Assembly: GCF_000190315.1 (NCBI RefSeq)
Contig: NC_015151.1
Coordinates: forward strand, 1,488,001 to 1,552,000
Length of the DNA stretch: 64,000 bases
Direction of reading: 5' to 3'
Origin: Vulcanisaeta moutnovskia 768-28
GTDB lineage: Archaea; Thermoproteota; Thermoprotei; Thermoproteales; Thermocladiaceae
Shown here: positions 1 to 8,668 of the stretch, one piece after another
How positions within the stretch are numbered: the first letter of the stretch is position 1
Layout: every line of letters begins with the position of its first letter
Notes under the pieces: generated by a model
The model's database searches: none
Seen by the model: only the letters and a program-made list of their open reading frames with translations
What the model was told of the DNA's origin: nothing
Position numbers and translations under genes: made by a program

Positions 1-558
<558 letters not shown>

Positions 559-596
559 TTGGGGATGGGGTTTGTTCGGGAGTTGGGGTTGGGTAT

Positions 597-646
597 GGTT
601 GGGGTTGGATCATCCCCAACCTTCCGCCCGGGCTGTTCCCGGGTGG
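597..646 (-). other. 16S leader hairpins (processing region)
   Basis: Two inverted repeats lie between the rRNA promoter and the mature 16S end. The first is ggttgggg (597-604) with ccccaacc (614-621), an 8-bp stem with a 9-nt loop. The second is ccgcccggg (624-632) with cccgggtgg (638-646), one mismatch, 5-nt loop. Their position fits pre-rRNA processing or leader structure. The function is inference. Confidence 0.5.
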
Positions 647-690
647 TTTGGTTGGGGACTCATTGTGCGGTTGGTTTCCTTGTTTTTGTG

Positions 691-700
691 TTTTATAAGT
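691..700 (-). promoter_or_regulatory. TATA box of the rRNA operon
   Basis: On the minus strand this reads acttataaaa, preceded by an A-rich run that fits a BRE. Transcription would start near 668, about 110 nt before mature 16S. The box sits only 26 bp past the stop codon of the upstream helicase gene on the same strand. Confidence 0.65.
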
Positions 701-725
701 TTTTTCTTCGTAGTTTTTGGTGTTG

Positions 726-3566
726 TTATTCGTTCCAGAAGGGTTTTGTTTTTTGGTATTGTCGTTCTGCCTCTAGTATTTGTTGGTAGAGTTCCTGTTC
801 TGTCTTTGCTTTTGGTAGGACCTTTCGTATTGCTGTTGTTGGTCCTACTCCGTGTGCTGCTAGGGCTATTATGGCTTTTTTGCCGTATTGTAGGACTGCT
901 AGAGCTGTTTGTGTTAGTTCTTGCCATTTTTCCTGTTCCTCCTTTGTTAGTCTTTGGTTTCTCCTGGCTTTCTTGGTTATTTCGTATGCTCTTGTTGGGT
1001 CTTCTCCGTGCTTTAGCACGGCTATTTGTCTCATGCCGCACCTTGGGCATTTGACTTGTTCTGGTATGTACTTGACCTTGGTTGTGGTGTGCCACCCGCA
1101 GTTTAGGCATAGTAGTGTTACTTCTCTTTCCTCGATTCTCTTCTTTAGTAGTTGTAGGATTGTGGTTGTTGGTATTCCCTGGATTGCGGTGTCGTATTTG
1201 CTTGCTTGGTTTATTATGTGTTGGGCTGTTGGTGTGTATTGTTCGACTTTAGTGATCTTTATGTTCATCCTCCCCTCCCTGATTTTGCTTATCAATTGCT
1301 TGAGTGGTGTTGGGTTTATTTTTTCGGTTAGTATTTCCCTGATGACCTCCCTGTCTACAACCGTGTCCCTAAGAGCCGTGGTTAGTCTCTCGATGTTCAC
1401 GTCCACGGATTCTCTCGGCAGCACCCCAAATCTCCTCGCCACGTGTATGAACCTGTACTTATACAGTCTCGTGCTTCTTATGGCATCTCTCAATTCCCCA
1501 TCAACGTAGTCCGGGCTTTGGTTTAGGGCCTCGGTGATTGCCTGGGGCGGTATGCCTATTGGTGTTGTTATGAGTACCCTGTATGGGTCGGTCACGTAGG
1601 TCACGGCAACCCTATACCTCTGCCCAATGTACTTGGCCAGGTATAGGGCTAGTGCCTGGTTTCCCTTGGTGCCTAGGCATGCGTGGATCACGGAATCCCT
1701 ACCCCTCCACTCAATGTTTATGGTGTTGGTGAACTCCGTGATCTCGGTACCTGCCTGCTGTCTTGACTCCTCGATGAGTGGGTTGGGGGTTTCGTCTGTT
1801 GGGTAGTTTCTCAGTACCGTGGTTGGGTCTGCACCGTTTGTCATGGTACTTATTAACTCATCCCTTAGTCTGCATACTTCCTGGGCTACCTCGGTTGGTA
1901 CTGGTATTTCCTCGCCGATCCAGGTGGGTACTGCGTTTAGGATTTGATTCAGTGGTTCTAGGACTACCTCCCTCTTTTCGTGGTCTATACTGACTATTCT
2001 CCAGGGCCTGCCCGCAAGTATTATCTGTGTCTCTGGCTCTGTGGTCTCCACGAACTCCTCATCCAACTCCCCAATTGCCCTGTTTGTGATCATGTCTCTG
2101 GCCCTGTAGTGTTTTTGGTCTGGTATCATGGATATGTTCTCGAAGTAGTACCTGTGGAGCCCCCTCCTCGGTGTTATTGTTCCGTCCTCATTAGCCCTGA
2201 CGAGCCTGCTACCCTCCATGAACCTCAAGACATCCATGAGCTCCTCAGGCGTTAACTCCCTGTATGGGTGTGCCCTCCTCACTGTGTTTAGGACGCCATT
2301 AATCGTTAATGTCCTGCCCTCGATCCTAGCTTCAATCACCATGCCCGCGATCTGGTGGTGGAGCACGTCGAGAGCTTTCTCGTGGTATTCAACCTCCCTC
2401 TCTAACTCGTTGTTTAGGGCTTTCCTGGCGATTACGAGGGATTCAAGGTAATCGTCGGTGTCCCTCGCAATTACGTAACCAATGGCTCTCCTGCCAAGTC
2501 TATGCCCGCTCCTGCCGACCCTCTGGATTAGCTTTGTGACTTGCCTCGGGCTTGAGTACTGTATTACGGCATCTACGTGCCCAATATCGATGCCCAGCTC
2601 AAGGCTTGACGTGGTGACCACCGCCCTGACCCTACCATTCCTCAGGCCCTCCTCGAGACCCTCCCTCTCCTCCCTGTCCAGTGATCCGTGGTAGACACCG
2701 ACCGCGTCATCACCAATCACTCTACTGAGTCTATGCCCCAGTAGTTCTGCCTCGTCCCTCGTGTTCGTGAATATCAGGGTTGCCCTATGCCCGCTTACTA
2801 TTTCAGCGATTCTCCTGAGTCTCGCGGCGGTTTCGGGTATGGTATTTAACTCCTCAGCTAAGCCCATATCCTCCTCGGATGCCTCGGGGTACTCCACGCT
2901 TATCTCCATCTCCCTACTCACGTCCACACTCACCACCTCCACTTGCCTACCTATGCCGGCTAGGAATTGACTGGCTAGTTCGGTGTTTCCAATGGTTGCG
3001 GAGAGCCCAATCCTCTGGTACTCACCGGCTATGTTCACGAGTCTCTCCAGGGCTATGGATAGCTGGGCACCCCTCTCATCGTTCATTAATTCGTGTAGTT
3101 CGTCAATGATTATCCACTTCACATTCCTTAGGGCTCTCCTCATGCTCCTCATTACTAGGATTACCTGCAGTGTCTCGGGTGTGGTTATGAGTATCGTGGG
3201 GGGCTCCCTAACCTGCCTCCTACGCTCACTCTCCGGTGTATCACCGTGCCTAACGGCTGTGGTTATGCCCAGCCTATTGGCTATCTCCCTTAGCCTAACG
3301 TTCACGTCCCTATTGAGCGCCCTTGCCGGCGTTATATAAATCGCCGCAACACCACCCGCTAAGCCCTCACTCAGTATCTTGCTCATTATTGGGAACATGG
3401 CGGCCTCGGTCTTGCCGCTGCCCGTGGGCGCTGTGATTAGGACATTGACACCGCTGAGCACCCTGGGTATCGCCCTCTCCTGAACCGGCGTTGGCTCTAG
3501 GTAACCAAACTCCTCAATCACATCCGCAAGCCTTGGGTGTAGGTACCTGAGCCAGAAGTTGCTCAT
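726..3566 (-). CDS. lhr: Lhr-type DEAD/DEAH-box ATP-dependent helicase
   Basis: This 946-residue superfamily 2 helicase is of the large helicase-related (Lhr) type, whose members unwind nucleic acid in repair or RNA metabolism. Visible motifs are a Q-motif-like PTPVQ near residue 26, Walker A TAPTGSGKT near 45, DELHE (motif II), SATIGN (motif III) and the C-terminal RecA motifs ending QRVGRSGHR. Near residue 820 there is a CxxC...CxxC knuckle (CLNCG...CPRCG), followed by a charged tail, as in archaeal Lhr proteins. The ATG start at 3566 gives MSNFW, directly before the helicase core. The gene stands alone on its strand and ends just before the rRNA promoter. Its 3' quarter has an A/C-rich mRNA, unlike the gene's 5' half. 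Family assignment is firm; the substrate is not known from sequence. Confidence 0.93.
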   Translation of the reverse strand: MSNFWLRYLHPRLADVIEEFGYLEPTPVQERAIPRVLSGVNVLITAPTGSGKTEAAMFPIMSKILSEGLAGGVAAIYITPARALNRDVNVRLREIANRLGITTAVRHGDTPESERRRQVREPPTILITTPETLQVILVMRSMRRALRNVKWIIIDELHELMNDERGAQLSIALERLVNIAGEYQRIGLSATIGNTELASQFLAGIGRQVEVVSVDVSREMEISVEYPEASEEDMGLAEELNTIPETAARLRRIAEIVSGHRATLIFTNTRDEAELLGHRLSRVIGDDAVGVYHGSLDREEREGLEEGLRNGRVRAVVTTSSLELGIDIGHVDAVIQYSSPRQVTKLIQRVGRSGHRLGRRAIGYVIARDTDDYLESLVIARKALNNELEREVEYHEKALDVLHHQIAGMVIEARIEGRTLTINGVLNTVRRAHPYRELTPEELMDVLRFMEGSRLVRANEDGTITPRRGLHRYYFENISMIPDQKHYRARDMITNRAIGELDEEFVETTEPETQIILAGRPWRIVSIDHEKREVVLEPLNQILNAVPTWIGEEIPVPTEVAQEVCRLRDELISTMTNGADPTTVLRNYPTDETPNPLIEESRQQAGTEITEFTNTINIEWRGRDSVIHACLGTKGNQALALYLAKYIGQRYRVAVTYVTDPYRVLITTPIGIPPQAITEALNQSPDYVDGELRDAIRSTRLYKYRFIHVARRFGVLPRESVDVNIERLTTALRDTVVDREVIREILTEKINPTPLKQLISKIREGRMNIKITKVEQYTPTAQHIINQASKYDTAIQGIPTTTILQLLKKRIEEREVTLLCLNCGWHTTTKVKYIPEQVKCPRCGMRQIAVLKHGEDPTRAYEITKKARRNQRLTKEEQEKWQELTQTALAVLQYGKKAIIALAAHGVGPTTAIRKVLPKAKTEQELYQQILEAERQYQKTKPFWNE

Positions 3567-3748
3567 TAATCTGCCCTGACAAGGGAACTAGAGCTTTCCG
3601 GGGGCTTTATGAGTCTGTCTATTTCGTTTTACAAATGAAGCATTGCTGAGTAAATCAATGCGGCTGGTAAACTACGTTGCTCTGGGTATTTAAGTGATTG
3701 AGTTGGGCAAAAGTAATATAAATATTGCCCTGAGATGGTCATAATTGG

Positions 3749-4537
3749 ATGCTAATCGTAGTAACCAGCGGAATTAAGGGAGGCACTGGGAAGAGCACTG
3801 TGGCGCTTGGTTTGTCAGCCATACTATCACTTAGGGGTTTTAGGCATGAGTTGTTTGATTACTCCTGTGGCCTTGGTGTTTGCACGGGGGTTTATTACTA
3901 CCTTAGTGATTTTGTTGATGGTGTTAATAGGTTATCGAGACTTGTTGGGATTAGGCAGGGGTTGCCTCCACAGGATTTTGAGGGCCTTGCCATTGTTGAT
4001 TTGCCTCCCATGAGTCTCGCCCAACCCGAGTTTACTGATTTGCTTGGTAGGGCTGATGCTCTTGTTGTTGTTAGTTCCTATGAGCCTGACTCCGTGGTTT
4101 CTGTGGAGAGGGTTCTTGAGGCTTACCCAGGCGGTAGAATTGTTAAGGTTTGTAATAGGGCTTCCATGGAGGGTTGTAGGCATTACCTTAAGGTTACTCC
4201 TGAGTCTCCGTTCTTCGTGATTGGTGAACCCACGAATTTTAGGACATTTAATGAGTTGATTAATGAACTTGGCTTCGTGGGTGAGAATAGGTATGAGAGG
4301 GTTGGTAGGCAGTTCGTGGTTAATGGTGTTAGGGCTAAGCTAGTTGCTCGTTGGGACCCGTACGCCATAATTGGTGTTGAGGTTTCGCAGAAGTGGTACT
4401 ACGCCTTAATGCCTTATACGAAGCCCATTGAGGAATTGGTGAGTATGGCTTACGAACTGGTTGGGCCATCATACCTATATAGACTTGGTCTCGCTAATAA
4501 TGCCCTAACCAGACTGTTTAGGGCTATTAGGCATTGA
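3749..4537 (+). CDS. ParA/MinD-type ATPase (TadZ-like candidate)
   Basis: This 262-residue P-loop ATPase is of the ParA/MinD superfamily. The deviant Walker A is KGGTGKST near residue 10, with the signature lysine present. The switch region FDYS replaces the usual DxD, and Walker B is VDLPP near residue 85. The C-terminal 80 residues are family-specific. ATG 3749 lies about 29 nt after a TATA-like stretch (3715-3724), so a leaderless mRNA is likely. The next gene, 22 bp downstream on the same strand, is a small membrane protein. ParA-like TadZ proteins place Tad pilus machines at the pole; the neighbouring secretion ATPase and platform gene suggest a similar role. It could also be a plasmid-type partition relic, but no ParB gene or parS array is seen. 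Confidence 0.8.
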   Translation: MLIVVTSGIKGGTGKSTVALGLSAILSLRGFRHELFDYSCGLGVCTGVYYYLSDFVDGVNRLSRLVGIRQGLPPQDFEGLAIVDLPPMSLAQPEFTDLLGRADALVVVSSYEPDSVVSVERVLEAYPGGRIVKVCNRASMEGCRHYLKVTPESPFFVIGEPTNFRTFNELINELGFVGENRYERVGRQFVVNGVRAKLVARWDPYAIIGVEVSQKWYYALMPYTKPIEELVSMAYELVGPSYLYRLGLANNALTRLFRAIRH

Positions 4538-4559
4538 GTAGCATTATTTTTGGTGTAGT

Positions 4560-4976
4560 GTGATTTTATGTTACTTAACCTTAATTAGGGGTTTATCCTT
4601 CATTGGTATTATGGCAATATTGCTCAGCCTAGGTTTAATGGATCCCTACGCTGCTGCTGAATCTGCGATTCAGGGCATTGTAAGTAATACTGTTGATTTT
4701 ATGGCTTTTGTGGCTGCTGTGCTCATACTAATGACCATAGCTGGTTTAGGTCTTCTTGGTTTTCTTGCTCTTGTTCAGTCACTGATTGGTTACTCACTCA
4801 TTGAGTGGTCTAGTATTAGGCGTATTATCGGTGCCCTGGCGGCAATGGGTGTGGTTCTCGTCCTGTTAATGGGTATATTACCTGCTGTGCTTAATTCGGT
4901 TGGTTTGACTGCAATAGCCACTGCGCTTAATGGTTTTATGTCGATGGTGATGAATCACCTATCATCATTGATTTAA
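4560..4976 (+). CDS. small membrane protein, VirB2/CedA1/TedC-like candidate pilin
   Basis: The 138-residue protein starts at GTG 4560. It has a hydrophobic N-terminal segment (about residues 8-27) ending in small residues (DPYAAA), which could be a cleaved signal. Two long hydrophobic helices follow (about 45-75 and 88-112), joined by a short loop with basic residues (SSIRR). A signal-like segment plus two helices with a charged turn is the layout of conjugative pilins (VirB2/TraA and the archaeal CedA1/TedC proteins). I see no residue-level proof of that family. It is the second gene of a unit with the ParA-type ATPase. Alternatives are an unrelated small membrane subunit of the type IV machine. 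No VirB4/HerA-like ATPase is present in the window. Confidence 0.5.
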   Translation: MILCYLTLIRGLSFIGIMAILLSLGLMDPYAAAESAIQGIVSNTVDFMAFVAAVLILMTIAGLGLLGFLALVQSLIGYSLIEWSSIRRIIGALAAMGVVLVLLMGILPAVLNSVGLTAIATALNGFMSMVMNHLSSLI

Positions 4977-4983
4977 CCCAAGG

Positions 4984-5619
4984 CTATTCAAGAATAGCCT
5001 TTATTAAATTCTTTACATAGTTTCTAATTCTATCAGCAACCTCGAGTTGGTTGTTTGCTCCTTCTATGTATGGTATTACTGCGGCTGTATCGCTTGACTT
5101 TATGCTTTCCCTAACCATGTTCATTGCGTAGATAACATACTTAACGCTTACACTAGGTATGGATCTCCTTATTAATTCGGCTCTTTCTTTAATTAATGGT
5201 ATTAATAGTTTGTCTGCGGTTTCTATGGTGCCTCTTGTTAATCCTAGGTTTATCGTGCTCATTGTATCTATTATGAGGTTCTCAACCCCATAATTACTGA
5301 TTAGTGTTTTCTCTAGAGCCTTCAGCATTCTTTGCACCTCTTTTGGCGCTATTTCACTAATCTGCCTTAACTCTAGGTATTCCCTATGTCTTATTGGTAT
5401 GATTGCGTTCCCATCCCTCACATACATCATGTACTTACCGCCACGTACACTGTCTATTATGTCCGTCCTTGGGTTTAGGCCGAGGAGTAGGGATAGGGAG
5501 CGGTTGTCTGGGCTTAGGTCTATGTAGGCCATGTTCTTCGTATTCATTAGTAGGGCTAGGGTTATTGTTGTCTTCCCTACACCGCCTACGTTGCCACTTG
5601 TTACTGTTATTATTGTCAT
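4984..5619 (-). CDS. ParA/MinD-like ATPase lacking the signature lysine
   Basis: This 211-residue protein begins with a P-loop, GNVGGVGKTT, near residue 8. In classical ParA/MinD proteins this is xKGGxGKT; here the first lysine is replaced by valine, so the trans-acting lysine used for dimerisation is missing. An IDLSPDNRSLSLLLG segment matches the ParA switch I region, and a Walker B-like LIIDT lies near residue 113. Its ATG overlaps the stop of the upstream coiled-coil gene (5616-5969) by 4 nt, so the two are translationally coupled. Together with the other two ATPases it flanks the secretion ATPase. It may be a regulatory or partner subunit rather than an active motor. Confidence 0.72.
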   Translation of the reverse strand: MTIITVTSGNVGGVGKTTITLALLMNTKNMAYIDLSPDNRSLSLLLGLNPRTDIIDSVRGGKYMMYVRDGNAIIPIRHREYLELRQISEIAPKEVQRMLKALEKTLISNYGVENLIIDTMSTINLGLTRGTIETADKLLIPLIKERAELIRRSIPSVSVKYVIYAMNMVRESIKSSDTAAVIPYIEGANNQLEVADRIRNYVKNLIKAILE

Positions 5620-5969
5620 AGCCTCTTCCTGAGCTCCTCGAGCTTGTTTAGTAGGTTTTCGATCTCGCCCAGTGTTTTTACTATCTCGTTCAATGTACTT
5701 ATGTAGTTCTCTATTGTGGGTTTCATTTGTGTTAGCCTGTCCAAGTCGTTCTTAATACTCATTACCTCCTCAATCCTCCTACTCAACTCATCTATGTAGC
5801 CCCTTATGTCCGTTATGTCTTGCTGGTGCGTTGATGATTGAGGATTTGTTATTTGAGTTGAGGGTGCTGTTAGTCCGAATTCATCCTTATCCTCGTTATC
5901 TATTACAAGTTCCTCCTCGATCTCCTCATTACCTGCTAATTTCTTCTTCCTATTACCTAGTCTGAACAT
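5616..5969 (-). CDS. small coiled-coil protein coupled to a ParA-like ATPase
   Basis: The predicted product has 117 residues. The first 45 are charged and low in complexity (lysine- and acid-rich), and residues about 55-117 form heptad-like helices rich in I, L, E and K, ending LLNKLEELRKRL. No catalytic motif is seen. The gene overlaps the ParA-like gene 4984-5619 by 4 nt and must be co-translated with it. Partners of ParA ATPases are often small coiled-coil proteins, so an adaptor role is reasonable inference. I do not recognise a named family. ATG 5969 lies close to the divergent secretion ATPase promoter. Confidence 0.65.
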   Translation of the reverse strand: MFRLGNRKKKLAGNEEIEEELVIDNEDKDEFGLTAPSTQITNPQSSTHQQDITDIRGYIDELSRRIEEVMSIKNDLDRLTQMKPTIENYISTLNEIVKTLGEIENLLNKLEELRKRL

Positions 5970-6002
5970 GATTATTTAATTGAGACCTCATTAATTAGTT
6001 TT

Positions 6003-6026
6003 ACCCCTCATAACTTATTAAGGGGT
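6003..6026. promoter_or_regulatory. TATA box flanked by an inverted repeat before the secretion ATPase
   Basis: The TATA-like stretch cttattaag (6014-6022) is centred 25 nt before ATG 6043. It is enclosed by acccct (6003-6008) and aggggt (6021-6026), a perfect 6-bp inverted repeat overlapping the promoter. This is an operator-like layout in the 73-bp divergent gap. Regulation is inference. Confidence 0.45.
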
Positions 6027-6042
6027 TTGTTTATGGTTTTAT

Positions 6043-7554
6043 ATGGGCTTGTTCTATAGTCGTTCTGTGGGTGTTGTTGATGGTGAGGTTGTCTTTAGCC
6101 GTAGGGTTTCGTTCCGTGGTTTTCCCAGCGCAGTGACTATCTACAGCACTGTTTGGGGTAGTGGTTGTTTTATTGATGTTGGTGATTCAGTGCTTCCTGG
6201 TATTGATGATTTTGACCTTGAGGCGTTCATAACGAGGTATATGCCTAGGGTTAGGGATGCCGTGGTTAGGAGTGTTTCGAGGGGTTTGGGATTTGATGAT
6301 GCCGTGATCAACGCCCTGAGGATTGAGGTTAATGCTTACCTGAGGAGTATTGGTGTTGATGCATCAAGCGATGATACCAATAGGTGGGCCTCACTCCTGT
6401 TTAGGGGTCTCTATAACTATGGTGTTCTGGAGCCCGTGATGCTTATTGGTGATGAGGTTGGTCTTACGGATATTTACATGACGCCAGGGGCTAGGGTTCA
6501 TTTTAAGTTGAGTAGTCTTGGTGATTGTCAGTCGAATATTGTGCCGAGTAACCGCGAGATCGAGCTGTTGATTAGTATTATTGGCGATAGGGTTGGGGTT
6601 TACCCAACTTATTATAATCCGTCGATTGAGACCTATGATAGGGTTCATAGGCCGATGCTTAGGATAAGTATTGACTCCTTCGATGTTACGGATAGGACCA
6701 GGGTTAGTATTAGGGTTTTCCCCACGAGGGCTTGGAAGTTGATTGACATGGTTAGGCTTGGCTCGATCGATGCGAGGCTCGCGGCCTATCTTTGGCTGGC
6801 ACTTGAGGTTGGTGTTCCGGTACTCGTTATTGGGCCTGCAGGCTCCGGTAAGACGAGTATGTCCGCGGCCTTGATGTCGGCGTTGTCCCCGAGCACGGTG
6901 ATTGCCAAGGTTGAGGATATTGACGAGGTTTTACTGCCTCAGGAGTTGGTTGGTGATTATGCGGGTGGTGTTATTCCGTTGCTTAGTCGTGAGGGCCATG
7001 GGGCCGGCGTCAGGTCTATACCGCTTTTCCAGAGGCTTGTTCATGCGCTTAGGGTTGGTGCTGATTATATCTTTGTTAATGAAGTTAGGAGTGCTGAGGA
7101 TACTGTGGCCTGGCTTCATGCGATCATGAGTGGGCAGGTTGGTGGCGCAACTACAATGCATGCAGAGGGCATTAATGAAGCTCTTGTGAGGCTTAGGAGC
7201 TATGGTGCACCTATTGAATCCATTAAGTTGGTTGTGATTCTCATGGGTAGGTTTGAGGTGGGTGGTGGGGTTGTTAGGAGGGTTGTGAATGCGTGGGTTG
7301 TTGATGGTGGTAAGCCCGTCATTGCTTGGGATGGGGCTTTGCATGAGGACGTTTTTATCAGGTTCCTGGGTGGGCGTTTTGGTGAGGACTTCGTGGTTAG
7401 GGAGATTGGTGATAGGGAGTCATTCCTTAGGCATTACTCGGGCTTTGACATTGATGAGGCTGAGTGGGTTAGGTTGGTCGCCCTCTTCCACAGGGCTAGG
7501 GACTTGGTGATGCCCAGGGAAGTTAAGAGCGATGTTGTTTTTGATGAGTCCTGA
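6043..7554 (+). CDS. type II/IV secretion system ATPase (TadA/VirB11/GspE-like)
   Basis: This 503-residue ATPase powers assembly of type IV filaments or secretion pilins. The Walker A motif GPAGSGKTS lies near residue 266. It is followed by VEDIDEVLLPQE (Asp box region), an arginine/aspartate-rich stretch, Walker B-like YIFVNEVRSAED near 345, and GGATTMHAE, the His-box motif of the family. The N-terminal 240 residues carry the diverged N-domain. ATG 6043 is 25 nt after a TATA box. The 3' end overlaps the convergent gene 7523-7864 by 32 bp. With the TadC-like protein and the prepilin nearby, this is the motor of the island. Confidence 0.9.
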   Translation: MGLFYSRSVGVVDGEVVFSRRVSFRGFPSAVTIYSTVWGSGCFIDVGDSVLPGIDDFDLEAFITRYMPRVRDAVVRSVSRGLGFDDAVINALRIEVNAYLRSIGVDASSDDTNRWASLLFRGLYNYGVLEPVMLIGDEVGLTDIYMTPGARVHFKLSSLGDCQSNIVPSNREIELLISIIGDRVGVYPTYYNPSIETYDRVHRPMLRISIDSFDVTDRTRVSIRVFPTRAWKLIDMVRLGSIDARLAAYLWLALEVGVPVLVIGPAGSGKTSMSAALMSALSPSTVIAKVEDIDEVLLPQELVGDYAGGVIPLLSREGHGAGVRSIPLFQRLVHALRVGADYIFVNEVRSAEDTVAWLHAIMSGQVGGATTMHAEGINEALVRLRSYGAPIESIKLVVILMGRFEVGGGVVRRVVNAWVVDGGKPVIAWDGALHEDVFIRFLGGRFGEDFVVREIGDRESFLRHYSGFDIDEAEWVRLVALFHRARDLVMPREVKSDVVFDES

Positions 7555-7864
7555 CGCTGGTGAGTAATTGTCTCGCCAATTCGTTTATGTCGATTGGGGT
7601 TGGGTAATTATTAATTAATGTCTTCTTACCGATGCTTAGGGTCCTCCTAGTCTCACCCTCACTTGCACCTAATTCCCTTAATGCCTGCTCCAGAAGTTTC
7701 AGTCCATTACTTACATAGACCTTCACAGCATCCCTACTGGGCTTAACTTCACCCTCAACCCTGAACCTTGGCTTATTACTAATCCTCTTTATGAGCTTAA
7801 TAATCTCCTTATCTTCATCCTCATTGGAACCTCTCCTGTGTCGGGATCTCATGGTCTCGCCCAA
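7523..7864 (-). CDS. small basic protein coupled to a ParA ATPase
   Basis: The product has 113 residues, with a strongly charged N-terminus (MRSRHRRGSNEDEDKE) and a helical remainder. I do not recognise its family. The start overlaps the end of the ParA gene 7849-8628 by 16 bp, so the two form a coupled pair, like the coiled-coil/ParA pair at 4984-5969. The 3' end overlaps the convergent secretion ATPase gene. It could be the DNA- or membrane-binding partner of the ParA protein; that is inference from position only. Confidence 0.6.
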   Translation of the reverse strand: MGETMRSRHRRGSNEDEDKEIIKLIKRISNKPRFRVEGEVKPSRDAVKVYVSNGLKLLEQALRELGASEGETRRTLSIGKKTLINNYPTPIDINELARQLLTSVRTHQKQHRS

Positions 7865-8628
7865 ACTCTCTCCGCATTCAATCTCTCTAGTAATGCAGTT
7901 AATTCATCAATGGCCCTCCTGAATTGACTTAGCCCTGGATCCTTGATTAAATATGGTATTGAACCCAGGCGCCAGGCCGCCTCAATTGCTGAGTTCCTCA
8001 GTATCTTAATCACGTTCTTAACGCCAATGTCCAGACCTCCCTTTATGCTTGATAGCCTGTTCAGGATAATGATGCTCTCCCTCCCTGGACCTATTGCCGA
8101 GGCGTACTCCAGCATGTTTCCGAGCCATCCCATGCCTCCCGGCTCGTCAGTGGCCACTAGGGTTATTACCTCAGTATTACTTATTAATGCTGTTGTTAGC
8201 CCTGGGCTTAGGGCCGGTGATAGGGCTGGCGTATCTATAAGTATGAAGTTCGGCCTAGCCCTGTAACTACCTATTCCCCTAATTAATGATGATAACCTCG
8301 AGCTCAGCACTGAAGCGCTTGGCAGCGCGCCATATGGATTTGCAACCGGTGAGGTGCCTGGTGGTATAATTCTTATGCTACTGATGTTTCCATCCTCAAT
8401 AAACGCTGTTGATACCTTAACCGTTCTTGCGACCCCCATTAAGTACGTTAATGAACCATTAACATTACTTGGATTATTCGCACCAAGGACCTTGGATGCT
8501 GTTGCGTTTGGGTCTAGGTCGATGAGCCAGGTCCTGTAGCCCCTCATTGCCAGTGCGGTGGCTAGGCTCGTGATTATTAATGTCTTGCCAACACCACCCT
8601 TCTGGCTTAGGAACAATACTGTTAACAT
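7849..8628 (-). CDS. ParA/Soj-type ATPase
   Basis: This is a 259-residue classical ParA-type ATPase. It has the deviant Walker A QKGGVGKTL near residue 8, switch I WLIDLDPNATASKVLG near 35, and Walker B FILIDTPALSPAL near 128. The length and motif order match Soj/ParA proteins, and this is the most canonical of the three ATPases in the island. ATG 8628 lies in the 40-bp gap after the TadC-like gene on the same strand. The next gene (7523-7864) overlaps its 3' end. Likely roles are placement of the filament machine or DNA partitioning; no ParB homologue is recognised. Confidence 0.85.
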   Translation of the reverse strand: MLTVLFLSQKGGVGKTLIITSLATALAMRGYRTWLIDLDPNATASKVLGANNPSNVNGSLTYLMGVARTVKVSTAFIEDGNISSIRIIPPGTSPVANPYGALPSASVLSSRLSSLIRGIGSYRARPNFILIDTPALSPALSPGLTTALISNTEVITLVATDEPGGMGWLGNMLEYASAIGPGRESIIILNRLSSIKGGLDIGVKNVIKILRNSAIEAAWRLGSIPYLIKDPGLSQFRRAIDELTALLERLNAERVWARP

Positions 8629-8668
8629 GGTTTATAATTCTAAATGGCATTATTAAGGCTTTACCCAA

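Noticed and set aside
871-1509. Long plus-strand frame opposite the helicase gene
   Set aside because: It is an antisense shadow of the Lhr frame; the minus-strand frame has full helicase motifs.
3749-8628. Plasmid-type partition loci (ParA with ParB and parS)
   Set aside because: No ParB-like gene and no repeated parS-type sites were seen; the filament genes explain the context better.
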